Origin: Streptomyces sp. NBC_00335
GTDB taxonomy: Bacteria > Actinomycetota > Actinomycetes > Streptomycetales > Streptomycetaceae
DNA: 64,000 nt
NCBI RefSeq assembly: GCF_036127095.1
Contig: NZ_CP108006.1
Coordinates: forward strand, 2,728,001-2,792,000
Direction: 5' to 3'
Below are positions 1 through 8,376 of this stretch, piece by piece. The stretch's first letter is position 1, and every line of letters starts with the position of its first letter. Both the position numbers and the translations under genes were made by a program. A model generated the notes under the pieces. The model did not search any database, was not told the origin of the DNA, and worked only from the letters and a program-made list of their open reading frames with translations.

Positions 1-50
1 GCCTGCCCTGGCCGCCCGCCCCTGGCCGGCTGTGTCCTTTACTGCGCGGA

Positions 51-977
51 TCAGCCGCCCTGGGTTCCCAGCGGAAGTACGCTCGCGCCCGCGGCGTCGA
101 GTGCGAGCCGGTTGGCCGCCCACCCCTCGCCCGCGAGCCGTGCGACCTTGTCGGCCGCACCGTTGTCGACCAGCGCGAGGACCGTGGGGCCCGCGCCGGA
201 GATCACCGCGGGGATGCCGTCCGCCCGCAGTCGCGCCACGAGCGCCACGCTCTCGGGCATCGCCGGGGACCGGTACTCCTGGTGGAGACGGTCCTCGGTG
301 GCCGGCAGCAGGAACTCGGGACGCCTGGTCAGGGCCTCTACGAGCAGACCCGCGCGGCCCGCGTTGACGGCCGCGTCCACGTGCGGGACGGTGCGCGGCA
401 GCAGGCCGCGCGCCGTCTCCGTCAGGACGGGCTTGGAGGGGACGAAGACCACCGGAACGATGGAATCGGCGGGCTCCATGCGGATCGCCTTGGCGCTGCC
501 GCCGTCCATCCACGCGAGGGTGAAACCGCCGAGGAGACAGGCGGCGACGTTGTCGGGGTGGCCCTCGATCTCGGTGGCGAGCTCCAGCAGCGCCGTGTCG
601 TCGAGCTTGGCCTCTCCGCCTATGGTCACGGCGCGGGCGGCGACGATGCCCGCGCAGATGGCGGCGGAGGAGGAGCCGAGACCGCGGCCGTGCGGGATGC
701 GGTTGGCGCAGACGACTTCGAGGCCGCGCGGCTGGCCGCCCAGCAGGTCGAACGCGGTGCGCATGGAACGTACGAGGAGGTGGCTCTCGTCCCGCGGCAG
801 GGTGTCGGCACCTTCGCCCGCGATATCGATGTTCAGGCCTGAATCGGCCACGCGTACGACGACGTCGTCGTAGAGCCCCAAGGCCAGCCCGAAGGCGTCG
901 AAGCCCGGGCCGAGGTTGGCACTGCTGGCGGGAACGCGCACCCGTACGGCGGCGGCGCGGAAGGCGGGACCGGCCAT
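51..977 (-). CDS. thrB: Homoserine kinase
   Basis: Phosphorylates L-homoserine to O-phosphohomoserine, the penultimate step to threonine, in the cytoplasm. The 308-residue product is a normal length for a GHMP kinase. The N-terminal strand and NLGPGFDAFG motif are at residues 21-30, and the glycine/serine-rich ATP-binding motif HGRGLGSSSAA is at about 96-106. The C-terminal GHMP motif SGAGPTVLAL is also present. I chose the ATG at 977 because the protein then begins just before the first conserved strand and a GGAG sits about 13 nt upstream; the frame is open back to 1088. Unlike hom and thrC it is not tightly coupled: about 390 bp with a strong hairpin separate it from thrC, so it may have its own promoter. 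Confidence 0.95.
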   Translation of the reverse strand: MAGPAFRAAAVRVRVPASSANLGPGFDAFGLALGLYDDVVVRVADSGLNIDIAGEGADTLPRDESHLLVRSMRTAFDLLGGQPRGLEVVCANRIPHGRGLGSSSAAICAGIVAARAVTIGGEAKLDDTALLELATEIEGHPDNVAACLLGGFTLAWMDGGSAKAIRMEPADSIVPVVFVPSKPVLTETARGLLPRTVPHVDAAVNAGRAGLLVEALTRRPEFLLPATEDRLHQEYRSPAMPESVALVARLRADGIPAVISGAGPTVLALVDNGAADKVARLAGEGWAANRLALDAAGASVLPLGTQGG

Positions 978-1249
978 CTTCCGATGACACTCCTTGTGAC
1001 TGTGCGAGACGGTATCTTCGCTGGCTCGCTGTGAATGTACTGGAGAACGTACGACACCCGAAGGCCCTGTGGGCAGCACCGCGGTCATATGCGCGGCGGC
1101 GGATGTAAGTACAGCCTATCGAAGGAAGGTTCTTCTCCGACATAGGGCGCACAGCAGGCGCACGATGCGTGTCGCCGGCTCCTGCCGGTCCGGTCGGGTT
1201 TCCGCCGCGATATCTGGCGGGTTTCCATCGGTTTTCGTGCCGTACGGCC

Positions 1250-1301
1250 CGAGTTGCCGGATTCATCAGCCTTCGAAAGACTTCCGGAATCCGGCAACTC
1301 G
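1250..1301 (-). terminator. 14-bp perfect hairpin between thrC and thrB
   Basis: The arms at 1250-1263 and 1288-1301 are exact reverse complements around a 24-nt loop that itself contains the palindrome TTCCGGAA. The hairpin lies about 70 nt downstream of the thrC stop on the transcribed (minus) strand. It has no T-run, which is usual for Streptomyces terminators. It is the only notable structure in the 390-bp thrC-thrB gap (978-1368). It probably ends or attenuates hom-thrC transcription; a regulatory role upstream of thrB is the alternative. Confidence 0.7.
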
Positions 1302-1368
1302 GTTACTGCGGTACTTCTGGTCGCGGCGGCCGACCGCGCTTACGGGACGGCCGGCCCGCGGCTCGCGG

Positions 1369-2439
1369 TCAGACGAGACCGAGGCGGATGGCGGCGGCCT
1401 CGGCGTCGACCGGAATGGTGACCGGCTGCGGAGCGCCGGCGACCGCCCAGTCGGGGTCCTTCAGGCCGTTGCCGGTGACGGTGCAGACGATCTTCTGGCC
1501 GGGGTCGACCAGACCGAGCTCGACGGCCTTGAGCAGACCGGCCACCGACGCGGCCGAGGCGGGCTCGACGAAGACGCCCTCCTGAGCGGCCAACAGGCGG
1601 TAGGCGGACAGGATCTGGCGGTCCGTCACCTCGTCGATGAAGCCGCCCGACTCGTCCCGGGCCTGCAGGGCGTAGTCCCACGAGGCCGGGTTGCCGATAC
1701 GGATCGCCGTGGCGATGGTGTGCGGCTCCTTGACGATCTCCCCGCGCACGATGGGCGCGGAGCCGGAGGCCTGGAAACCCCACACGCGGGGCGTACGGGA
1801 GGCCAGGCCATCGGCCTTGTACTCCTTGAAGCCCTTCCAGTACGCGGTGATGTTGCCGGCGTTGCCGACGGGCAGCACGTGGATGTCGGGGGCGTCGCCG
1901 AGCGCGTCCACGATCTCGAAGGCCGCCGTCTTCTGGCCCTCGATGCGTACCGGGTTGACGGAATTGACCAGCGCCACCGGGTAGTTGTCGGACAGCGCCC
2001 GGGCGAGGTCGAGGCAGTCGTCGAAGTTGCCGTCGACCTGGAGGATCTTCGCGCCGTGGATCAGGGCCTGGCCCATCTTGCCCAGCGCGATCTTGCCGCG
2101 GGGCACGAGGACGGCGGAGACCATCCCGGCGCGCACCGCGTAGGCGGCGGCGGAGGCCGAGGTGTTGCCCGTGGAGGCGCAGATGACGGCCTTGGCGCCG
2201 TCCTCCTTGGCCTTGGTGATCGCCATGGTCATGCCGCGGTCCTTGAAGGACCCGGTGGGGTTGGCCCCCTCGACCTTGAGGTGTACCTCGCAGCCGGTGC
2301 GCTCGGAGAGCACCTGGGCGGGGACGAGGGGAGTGCCGCCCTCGCGGAGCGTGACCACCGGAGTCGTGGCCGTGACCGGCAGGCGGTCCCGGTACTCCTC
2401 GATGATGCCGCGCCACTGGTGGGTGCGATTGCTGCTCAT
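1369..2439 (-). CDS. thrC: Threonine synthase
   Basis: PLP-dependent conversion of O-phosphohomoserine to threonine. The product has 356 residues, the short class typical of actinobacteria. The PLP lysine is Lys66 in the motif [10 protein letters not shown] (60-69), and the phosphate-binding loop VGNAGN occurs mid-protein. The ATG at 2439 is preceded by GGGGAG/AAGGA. Only 6 nt separate it from the hom stop, so hom and thrC should be co-transcribed and translationally coupled. A frame-shadow protein also spans this region on the same strand but has no family features. Confidence 0.97.
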   Translation of the reverse strand: MSSNRTHQWRGIIEEYRDRLPVTATTPVVTLREGGTPLVPAQVLSERTGCEVHLKVEGANPTGSFKDRGMTMAITKAKEDGAKAVICASTGNTSASAAAYAVRAGMVSAVLVPRGKIALGKMGQALIHGAKILQVDGNFDDCLDLARALSDNYPVALVNSVNPVRIEGQKTAAFEIVDALGDAPDIHVLPVGNAGNITAYWKGFKEYKADGLASRTPRVWGFQASGSAPIVRGEIVKEPHTIATAIRIGNPASWDYALQARDESGGFIDEVTDRQILSAYRLLAAQEGVFVEPASAASVAGLLKAVELGLVDPGQKIVCTVTGNGLKDPDWAVAGAPQPVTIPVDAEAAAIRLGLV

Positions 2440-2445
2440 GGGTCC

Positions 2446-3738
2446 TTACTCCCCTTCAACACGCATGATGCTGGCGACACCGCGGACGGTGTCCAGCTTC
2501 CGCAGCGCCTCGACGGTCCCGGAGAGGGCGGCGTCGGGCGCACGGTGAGTGACGACGACGAGGGAGGCCTCGCCGTCCTTTCCCTGCTGTCGGACGGTGT
2601 CGATGGACACTCCGTGCTCCGCGAAGGTGGTCGCCACCTGGGCGAGGACGCCCGGCTTGTCCGCCACATCGAGGCTGATGTGGTAGCGGGTGACGACATC
2701 CCCCATGGGGCTGACCGGCAGCTGGGTGTAAGCCGACTCGCCCGGCCCCTTTGCCTCGGCGAGCTTGTTGCGGCAGACGGCGACGAGGTCGCCGAGGACC
2801 GCGGACGCGGTCGGCGCGCCGCCCGCGCCCGGACCGTAGAACATGAGCCGCCCGGCGGCCTCCGCCTCGACGAACACCGCGTTGTACGCCTCGCGGACGG
2901 AGGCGAGCGGGTGGGTCAGCGGGATCATCGCCGGGTGGACGCGGGCGGTGACGGACTCGCCGTCGGCGGCGCGCTCCAGGATGGCGAGGAGCTTGATGGT
3001 GCAGCCCATGCGCTTGGCGGACGCGAAGTCGGCGGCGCTGACCTCGGTCATGCCCTCGCGGTAGACGTCGTCGAGGCGGACCCGGGTGTGGAAGGCGATG
3101 CCGGCCAGGATCGCGGCCTTGGCGGCGGCGTCGTAGCCCTCCACGTCGGCGGTGGGGTCGGCCTCGGCGTACCCGAGGGCGGTGGCCTCGTCGAGGGCCT
3201 CCTGGTACCCGGCGCCGGTGGAGTCCATCTTGTCGAGGATGAAGTTCGTCGTGCCGTTGACGATGCCCATCACCCGGTTGATCTTGTCGCCCGCGAGGGA
3301 CTCGCGCATGGGGCGGACCAGCGGGATGGCGCCGGCGACGGCGGCCTCGTAGTACAGGTCCAGCCCGGCGGCCTCGGCGGCGGCGTGCAGCGCGGCGCCG
3401 TCCTGGGCGAGCAGCGCCTTGTTCGCCGAGACGACGGAGATGCCGTGCTCGAAGGCGGTGGTGATCAGGGTGCGGGCCGGCTCGATGCCGCCGATGACCT
3501 CGATCGCGACGTCGATGTCGCCGCGTTTGAGCAGCGCGGTCGCATCGGTGGTGACCAGGGCCGGGTCGATGCCCTCGCGCACCTTGGAGGGGCGGCGCAC
3601 GGCCACGCCGGCGAGCTCGACGGGCGCGCCGATCCTGGCCGTCAGATCGTCGGCGTGCGTCGTCATGATGCGGGCAACTTCCGAGCCGACCACTCCACAG
3701 CCCAGCAGCGCCACCTTCAGCGGACGCGTACGCATCAT
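2446..3738 (-). CDS. hom: Homoserine dehydrogenase
   Basis: NAD(P)H-dependent reduction of aspartate semialdehyde to homoserine, the branch point to Thr and Met. The 430-residue protein shows an N-terminal Rossmann motif (LLGCGVVGSEVAR, about 10-22), the catalytic/substrate region with SANKALLA and GIVNGTTNFIL, and a C-terminal ACT domain. In the ACT domain, ISLDVADKPGVLAQVA is the ligand-binding strand-loop, consistent with threonine feedback control. The start is one of two adjacent ATGs (3738 or 3735). It is the first gene of the hom-thrC pair; lysA lies upstream in the same direction, separated by 158 bp with a long inverted repeat. Confidence 0.97.
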   Translation of the reverse strand: MMRTRPLKVALLGCGVVGSEVARIMTTHADDLTARIGAPVELAGVAVRRPSKVREGIDPALVTTDATALLKRGDIDVAIEVIGGIEPARTLITTAFEHGISVVSANKALLAQDGAALHAAAEAAGLDLYYEAAVAGAIPLVRPMRESLAGDKINRVMGIVNGTTNFILDKMDSTGAGYQEALDEATALGYAEADPTADVEGYDAAAKAAILAGIAFHTRVRLDDVYREGMTEVSAADFASAKRMGCTIKLLAILERAADGESVTARVHPAMIPLTHPLASVREAYNAVFVEAEAAGRLMFYGPGAGGAPTASAVLGDLVAVCRNKLAEAKGPGESAYTQLPVSPMGDVVTRYHISLDVADKPGVLAQVATTFAEHGVSIDTVRQQGKDGEASLVVVTHRAPDAALSGTVEALRKLDTVRGVASIMRVEGE

Positions 3739-3804
3739 TCGACCTACGCCTTTCGATCTTCACATCAGTACCTGTTGCGCGGTTTGCACCCCAGGTGTGA
3801 ACCA

Positions 3805-3853
3805 GTCTCACTCAATGGACAACAGTTTCCACCCTCGGTCCATTGAGTGAGAC
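3805..3853 (-). terminator. 16-bp perfect inverted repeat between lysA and hom
   Basis: The arms 3805-3820 and 3838-3853 match exactly as reverse complements with a 17-nt loop. On the minus strand the structure begins about 44 nt past the lysA stop and ends 67 nt before the hom start. The arms are less GC-rich than the surroundings and no T-run follows. It is probably a lysA terminator. Because it also lies in the hom leader, an attenuator or protein operator is possible. No leader peptide rich in Thr/Ile codons was apparent. Confidence 0.65.
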
Positions 3854-3896
3854 ACCTATTCCGGGGCCTGGGGGGCCTCCCCCAGAAGAATGCGTA

Positions 3897-5288
3897 TCAG
3901 CCGACGTCGAGACGCAGGAGATCCTCCTCCGTCTCCCGGCGGACGATGACACGCGCCTGACCGTCACGCACGGCGACGACGGGCGGGCGGAGCACGTGGT
4001 TGTAGTTGCTCGCCATCGAACGGCAGTACGCGCCGGTCGCCGGGACCGCGAGGAGGTCGCCGGGGGCGATGTCGGCGGGCAGGAACGCGTCCTTGACCAC
4101 GATGTCGCCGCTCTCGCAGTGCTTGCCCACGACGCGCACGAGCATGGGCTCGGCGTCGGAGGTCCGGGAGACGAGGCTGACCGAGTACTCGGCGTCGTAG
4201 AGGGCCGTCCGGATGTTGTCGGACATCCCGCCGTCGACGGAGACGTACGTCCGCAGTCCCTCCAGCGGCTTGACCGTCCCCACCTCGTAAAGGGTGAAGG
4301 CCGTCGGGCCCACGATCGCCCGTCCGGGTTCCACCGAGATCCGCGGGGCGCGCAGGCCGGCCGCCTCGCACTCGCGGGCGACGATCTCGTGCAGGGCCTT
4401 GGCGATCTCGTGCGGCTCGCGCGGGTCGTCGGCGGAGGTGTAGGCGATGCCCAGCCCGCCGCCGAGGTCGATCTCGGGCAGCTCCACCCCGTGCTCGTCG
4501 CGCACGGCGGCGAGCAGGCGTACGACGCGCTTGGCGGAGACCTCGAAGCCGGCCATGTCGAAGATCTGCGAGCCGATGTGGGAGTGGACGCCGAGCAGCT
4601 CCAGGCTGTCGTGGCCCAGCGCACGCCGTACGGCCTCGGCGGCCGACCCGTCGGCGACGGCGATCCCGAACTTCTGGTCCTCGTGCGCGGTGGCGATGAA
4701 CTCGTGGGTGTGCGCCTCCACGCCCACGGTGACGCGGATCTGCACGGGCTGGCGTACGCCGAGCTCGCGGGCGATGTGCGCGACGCGGGCGATCTCCTGG
4801 AAGGAGTCGAGCACGATCCGGCCGACGCCGGCCTCGATGGCGCGGGTGATCTCGCTCGTGGACTTGTTGTTGCCGTGGAAGGCGATGCGCCCGGCGGGCA
4901 TCCCGGCGGCGAGCGCGGTGGCCAGCTCCCCTCCCGAGCACACGTCGAGGTTGAGCCCCTCCTCCTTGAGCCACTTCACGACGGCCTTGGAGAGGAACGC
5001 CTTGCCGGCGTAGAAGACGTCGGCGTCCGGCCCGAAGGCGTGCGCCCAGGCGCGGCAGCGCGCCCGGAAGTCCTCCTCGTCGAGGAAGTAGGCGGGCGTC
5101 CCGAACTCCTCGGCGAGACGGGTCACTTCGATCCCGCCGACGGTGACGACTCCGTCGCCGTTACGGCCGACCGTGCGCGCCCAGACCTTCTCGTCGAGCG
5201 CGTTGAGGTCGGCGGGCGGCGGGGCGTAGTGGCCCTCGGGCATGACGTCGGCGTGGCGGGGCCCGGCGGGGTGTGCGGAACGGCTCAT
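3897..5288 (-). CDS. lysA: Diaminopimelate decarboxylase
   Basis: PLP-dependent decarboxylation of meso-diaminopimelate to lysine. The 463-residue product is a fold III (alanine-racemase-like barrel) enzyme. The PLP lysine is in [12 protein letters not shown] near the N-terminal third. HIGSQ and the phosphate-binding GGGLGIAY follow, then the EPGRAIVG strand and the C-terminal CESGD catalytic cysteine motif. I prefer the ATG at 5288 (MSRSAHPAG) over the in-frame start at 5309, because GAGAGAA lies upstream and the extra seven residues are not family-like. Its neighbour nrtL ends about 90 bp upstream in the same direction. Confidence 0.96.
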   Translation of the reverse strand: MSRSAHPAGPRHADVMPEGHYAPPPADLNALDEKVWARTVGRNGDGVVTVGGIEVTRLAEEFGTPAYFLDEEDFRARCRAWAHAFGPDADVFYAGKAFLSKAVVKWLKEEGLNLDVCSGGELATALAAGMPAGRIAFHGNNKSTSEITRAIEAGVGRIVLDSFQEIARVAHIARELGVRQPVQIRVTVGVEAHTHEFIATAHEDQKFGIAVADGSAAEAVRRALGHDSLELLGVHSHIGSQIFDMAGFEVSAKRVVRLLAAVRDEHGVELPEIDLGGGLGIAYTSADDPREPHEIAKALHEIVARECEAAGLRAPRISVEPGRAIVGPTAFTLYEVGTVKPLEGLRTYVSVDGGMSDNIRTALYDAEYSVSLVSRTSDAEPMLVRVVGKHCESGDIVVKDAFLPADIAPGDLLAVPATGAYCRSMASNYNHVLRPPVVAVRDGQARVIVRRETEEDLLRLDVG

Positions 5289-5379
5289 CTCGGAATTCTC
5301 TCTTCGCAAATCATCCGGAACGCGGGCGAATCACATCGGACCACAACGAGTCACATCGGATCACATACGGTTCGCGGCA

Positions 5380-6447
5380 TCACAGGTGGTGGTGATGGTG
5401 AAGGTGGTGGTGGTCGGGCACGTCGATGCCGAGCAGGGCCAGGCCGCCGGCCAGCACCGTCCCGGCGGCTTCGGCAAGGGCCAGCCGGGCGCGGTGGGCG
5501 GCCGAGGGTTTCTCGTCGCCCTTGGGCAGGACGTGGTACTGGAAGTCGAGCAGGGCGTCGGCGATGACGACGAGCTGCCGGACGAGCCGCTCGGGCGCGC
5601 GGTGGTGCGCGGCGGCTTCGAGCACGAGCGGGTGGTCGCGGAGCGCACCGAGCAGGACGCCGACGCCGTGCACGTCTCCCGGCTCACCCGGCTCACCCGG
5701 CTCACCCAGCTCGCCGGGCTCGCCCTGGAACCCCAGCTGCGCGGCGTTACGGGTCAGCGCGCGCGCCCGGTCGCAGGCGTACCGCACCCGGAACAACTCA
5801 CTGGACTCGTCCTGGACGAGCAGCGACGCGGAGAACACGGGGGTCTCGGCGGCGGGAACACCGAGCATCGCCCAGACGGCGGCGCCGGCCCCGTACACGG
5901 CGACCACATCCCCGTCCCGCTTGGCGACGGGGGCGATGCGGGCGCTGCGGACGGCGGGGGCGCGCTCTCCCCCCGCCCCTTCCACCCGCTCCACCCCCTG
6001 ACCGCTCACGATCCGCTGCACGGCCGCGTGCACGACGCGCTCGCGCAGGGCCCCTGCGGGGGCGTCGACGGTCTCGGGGATCGCGCACCCCTCGGGGGCG
6101 AGGCCGTACGACGCCGCTCCACCGGCACGAATGCCCCGTACCAGCTCTCCGACGGAACTCTCGGCGAGTACGAAGTTCAGGAACCCGGCGCCGGTGATCT
6201 CCACCCGCTCGACCCCGGCCAGACCCGCCAGCCGCGGGGCCAGCACCTCGGCCACTCCACGGGGCGCGACTCCGGCACCCTTCGCCACCCCGAACGCGAC
6301 GGGCGAGGCGTAGTCCCCCACTCCCCCGGGCCGCGTCCGCTCGACGACGACCCGCTCGGGCACGACCACACCGGCGGGCAGCTCCCCGTCCTCGACGGCG
6401 CGGCGCAGGGCGCGCACGACGGAACGGGAGAGGTCGACGGGGGTCAC
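5380..6447 (-). CDS. nrtL: ArgS-related anticodon-binding protein (NrtL family)
   Basis: The 355-residue protein resembles the outer parts of arginyl-tRNA synthetase without its catalytic core. The N-terminal 95 or so residues look like the ArgS additional domain (GDYASPVAFGVAK, ITGAGFLNFVL). The C-terminal half has the DALR anticodon-binding helices (FRVRYACDRARAL, RLVRQLVVIADAL). No HIGH or KMSKS motif is present, and real ArgS is about 580 residues, so it should not aminoacylate. A Gly-Glu-Pro repeat interrupts the DALR domain around residue 250, encoded by a 9-bp DNA repeat near 5675-5710. The protein ends in a natural run of histidines (HHHLHHHHHL). The family sits next to lysA in streptomycetes (from memory); its function is unknown. 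Confidence 0.85.
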   Translation of the reverse strand: MTPVDLSRSVVRALRRAVEDGELPAGVVVPERVVVERTRPGGVGDYASPVAFGVAKGAGVAPRGVAEVLAPRLAGLAGVERVEITGAGFLNFVLAESSVGELVRGIRAGGAASYGLAPEGCAIPETVDAPAGALRERVVHAAVQRIVSGQGVERVEGAGGERAPAVRSARIAPVAKRDGDVVAVYGAGAAVWAMLGVPAAETPVFSASLLVQDESSELFRVRYACDRARALTRNAAQLGFQGEPGELGEPGEPGEPGDVHGVGVLLGALRDHPLVLEAAAHHRAPERLVRQLVVIADALLDFQYHVLPKGDEKPSAAHRARLALAEAAGTVLAGGLALLGIDVPDHHHLHHHHHL

Positions 6448-6550
6448 GTGACCAGCCTAGGGGAGAAGCCCCCACGTCACGCGAAGGGTTTCGCCATGTG
6501 AACAGCGGGCCCAAGCGAAGGGGCGTACGCGAAGTGGCGTACGGGAAGGG

Positions 6551-6973
6551 TCAGCCCCTCCCTCTCCCTGCGGGAGCGCCCTTCCTCTCTCTCCTGTCGC
6601 GGCGCTCGATGAGCCGGTGCACGACGCGCACCAGCTCCGCGGGCTCGAAGGGCTTGGCGAGGAAGGCGTCCACACCGGCGGCGATCCCGGCCTCGACCTC
6701 GTTCTGCGTACAGGCGCTCACGATCGCCACGGGCAGATGCCGCGTCCTCGGGTCGGCCCGCAACTGCGCGGCGGCACCGAACCCGTCCAGGCGAGGCATG
6801 ACCACATCAAGAGTGATCACATCGGGGAGCACGTGGTGCACCACGTCCAGGCATTCGGCACCATCGTTCGCGGTCACGACCTCGAAGCCCTCCAGCTCGA
6901 GATTGACCTTGATCAGCTGCCGGATGACCTTGTTGTCGTCGACAACAAGCACCCGGCCCGAGGCGCCTGACAC
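6551..6973 (-). CDS. Single-domain response regulator
   Basis: A CheY-like receiver of about 140 residues with no output domain. The acidic pair Asp12/Asp13, phospho-acceptor Asp56 (in VITLDVVMP), the switch residue Ser86 and the conserved Lys107 (LAKPF) are all present, so it should be phosphorylatable. The start is placed at the GTG at 6973 because the receiver begins right there (SGASGRVLVVDD). The upstream in-frame extension to 7117 is low-complexity and would run into the tRNA promoter region. The protein has a short basic tail. No kinase is adjacent, so its partner and target are unknown. Confidence 0.88.
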   Translation of the reverse strand: MSGASGRVLVVDDNKVIRQLIKVNLELEGFEVVTANDGAECLDVVHHVLPDVITLDVVMPRLDGFGAAAQLRADPRTRHLPVAIVSACTQNEVEAGIAAGVDAFLAKPFEPAELVRVVHRLIERRDRRERKGAPAGRGRG

Positions 6974-7127
6974 AACTCGAGAGTAGGTCCGCCCCGGCCC
7001 CCGCGTCCGGCTTTTCGCCACTTCCACCCCGTCCGAGCGACCCCCGCCCCCCTCCCCCGGAATCCGTTCCTGATCACCGTCCGGAAGCTGGTAGTGTTCA
7101 ACCCGTCGCCGCAACACCAGCGACCGC

Positions 7128-7199
7128 GCCCCCGTAGCTCAGGGGATAGAGCAACGGCCTCCGGAGCCGTGTGCGCAGGTTCGAATCCTGCCGGGGGCA
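7128..7199 (+). tRNA. tRNA-Arg (anticodon CCG)
   Basis: The acceptor stem GCCCCCG (7128-7134) pairs exactly with CGGGGGC (7192-7198), with A7199 as discriminator. The anticodon stem ACGGC/GCCGT encloses the loop CTCCGGA, giving anticodon CCG. The T-arm TTCGAAT is normal and CCA is not encoded. The 3' part from 7156 onward is duplicated at 12724, so this gene is the integration target of the neighbouring relic element; the copy here reconstitutes a complete tRNA. Confidence 0.97.
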
Positions 7200-7261
7200 C
7201 TTCGTAAGGAGTGCCCAAAGACCCCGCCATCAGCGAGTTTGCTGAGACGGGGTCTTCGCGT
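7156..7261 (+). repeat. att direct repeat, left copy (tRNA 3' part plus terminator)
   Basis: These 106 bp are identical to 12724-12829, spacing 5568 bp. After the perfect block, similarity continues with scattered mismatches for about 25 bp. The repeat starts in the anticodon stem and covers the tRNA 3' half and its terminator, the usual footprint of a site-specific element integrated into a tRNA gene. The copy joined to the intact tRNA 5' half is the left boundary. Confidence 0.9.
7218..7256 (+). terminator. tRNA-Arg terminator
   Basis: AAGACCCCG (7218-7226) pairs with CGGGGTCTT (7248-7256), and an inner TCAGC/GCTGA helix caps the stem. It lies 18 bp after the tRNA and is included in both att copies. 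Confidence 0.85.
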
Positions 7262-7356
7262 ATGTGCAGCCAACTGCGGCCCTGTGCACCCGTATGTCAG
7301 ACCCTGTGGACTATTCGTGGACAGGATCTTGGTCCATCGGCGCAGGTCAGCGGTAG

Positions 7357-7696
7357 AACTACCGGCCTGAGCACGTCGAAGGCACTCGCCTGGTCGATCC
7401 CACGCCCGGCCCGGCAGGCCGCGGCGGTGGATTCTGCGTGCTGTACGACGCCGGCTACGAGATCGACCACATGAAGGAGCGGATCTTCGCCCGCCCGCCG
7501 CCCGCCGACGGCCGACGAAATGAGCCTCTTGCAACTTCCGCCGGGCAAACCGGTTGTCGAGCTGCACCGGACGACCTACACAGCCGACGGCACCGTCGTC
7601 GAATTCGCCCTCGGTGTACACGCCGCTTCCCCCTTTGCCTGGGAATACGACTTCCAGGTACCGGACTCGGCGAACGACAGGGAAGGCCAGGAGTGA
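7357..7696 (+). pseudogene. GntR-family regulator remnant (UTRA domain), frameshifted
   Basis: Reading across a frame change reconstructs a UTRA ligand-binding domain: the segment with GGGFCVLYDAGYEI and HMKERIFARPP lies in the frame of 7357. It continues as MSLLQLPPGKPVVELHRTTY and ends FQVPDS in the frame of 7520. The switch coincides with a 7-bp tandem duplication (GCCGACG at 7504-7510 and 7511-7517). The N-terminal winged-helix DNA-binding domain is missing; a stop at 7354-7356 and the att repeat lie upstream. The last codon overlaps the start of the next gene (GTGA). The product cannot be a working repressor. Confidence 0.75.
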
Positions 7697-8376
7697 TCTC
7701 GACCCAGGACTGGGCAGACACCCGACTCATCTGGGACTACCACCAGATGGGGCACGCCCCGCAGCCGTGCTCGGTAGCGATCGGGCTCGGCAGCCACGAC
7801 CTGGGCGTGGCGGATGCCGCCGTCGACCTGTACCGCCGAGGCATGGCCCCCTTGCTCGTGTTCACCGGCGCCACCAGCCCGACAACGCGCGAACGGATGC
7901 CCCGCGGCGAGGCCGTTCACTACCGCGAGCGCGCGTTGGAGCTTGGGGTCCCCAGCTCCGCCGTGCTCGTGGAGCCGCGAGCACGGAACACAGGCGAGAA
8001 CATCAGCTTCTGTCGCACGCTGCTGCGAGAGGCCGGCGTCGACGTGCCCTCCGTCCTGCTCATCAGCAAGCCGTACGAGGAGCGACGTGCGTACGCCACG
8101 GCGCGGAAGCTCTGGCCCGAAGTGGAGATCGTCAGCGCTTCCAGCCCGATGACGCTCGACGAGTACATCGACACCATCGGCGACGCCCGACTGGTCATCG
8201 ACATGCTGGTCGGTGCGTTGCAGCGGCTGTTGGTCTATCCCGAGCAGGGCTTCATGATCAGCCAGCAGGTCCCGGACGACGTGACCGAGGCTAACGACCG
8301 ACTCTGCCGGCAGGGCTTCACGAGTCGCCTCTTGCGAGACACGACCGATCAGGCGCGGAGCCAGACACGTCGGTGA
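7693..8376 (+). CDS. YdcF/ElyC/SanA-family (DUF218) protein
   Basis: A 227-residue protein with the DUF218 core: SVAIGLGSHD near the N-terminus, LLVFTGATSP, the conserved RNTGENI (about 97-103), and VLLISKPYEERRA. Family members act in envelope or vancomycin-related functions in other bacteria, but this soluble actinobacterial type is uncharacterised. The GTG at 7693 is chosen because AAGGCCAGGAG precedes it and it overlaps the stop of the GntR remnant, a relic of translational coupling. The frame is open further upstream, but that sequence belongs to the regulator in another frame. Its 3' end overlaps the convergent NERD gene by 28 bp. Confidence 0.8.
   Translation: MISTQDWADTRLIWDYHQMGHAPQPCSVAIGLGSHDLGVADAAVDLYRRGMAPLLVFTGATSPTTRERMPRGEAVHYRERALELGVPSSAVLVEPRARNTGENISFCRTLLREAGVDVPSVLLISKPYEERRAYATARKLWPEVEIVSASSPMTLDEYIDTIGDARLVIDMLVGALQRLLVYPEQGFMISQQVPDDVTEANDRLCRQGFTSRLLRDTTDQARSQTRR

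Noticed and set aside
1069..3846. 925-residue plus-strand open frame, and similar long opposite-strand frames at 15575-17674, 18930-20744, 39225-42203, 48448-51714 and 52785-55895
   Set aside because: Gly/Arg/Asp-rich products without motifs, antiparallel to genes with clear families; third-position GC bias creates such shadows.
5380..6447. Functional arginyl-tRNA synthetase
   Set aside because: Too short and lacks HIGH and KMSKS motifs.
6913..7230. Frame containing PAGFEPA across the tRNA, repeated at 11956-12798
   Set aside because: This is the translated antisense of a tRNA 3' end and terminator, a common false annotation.
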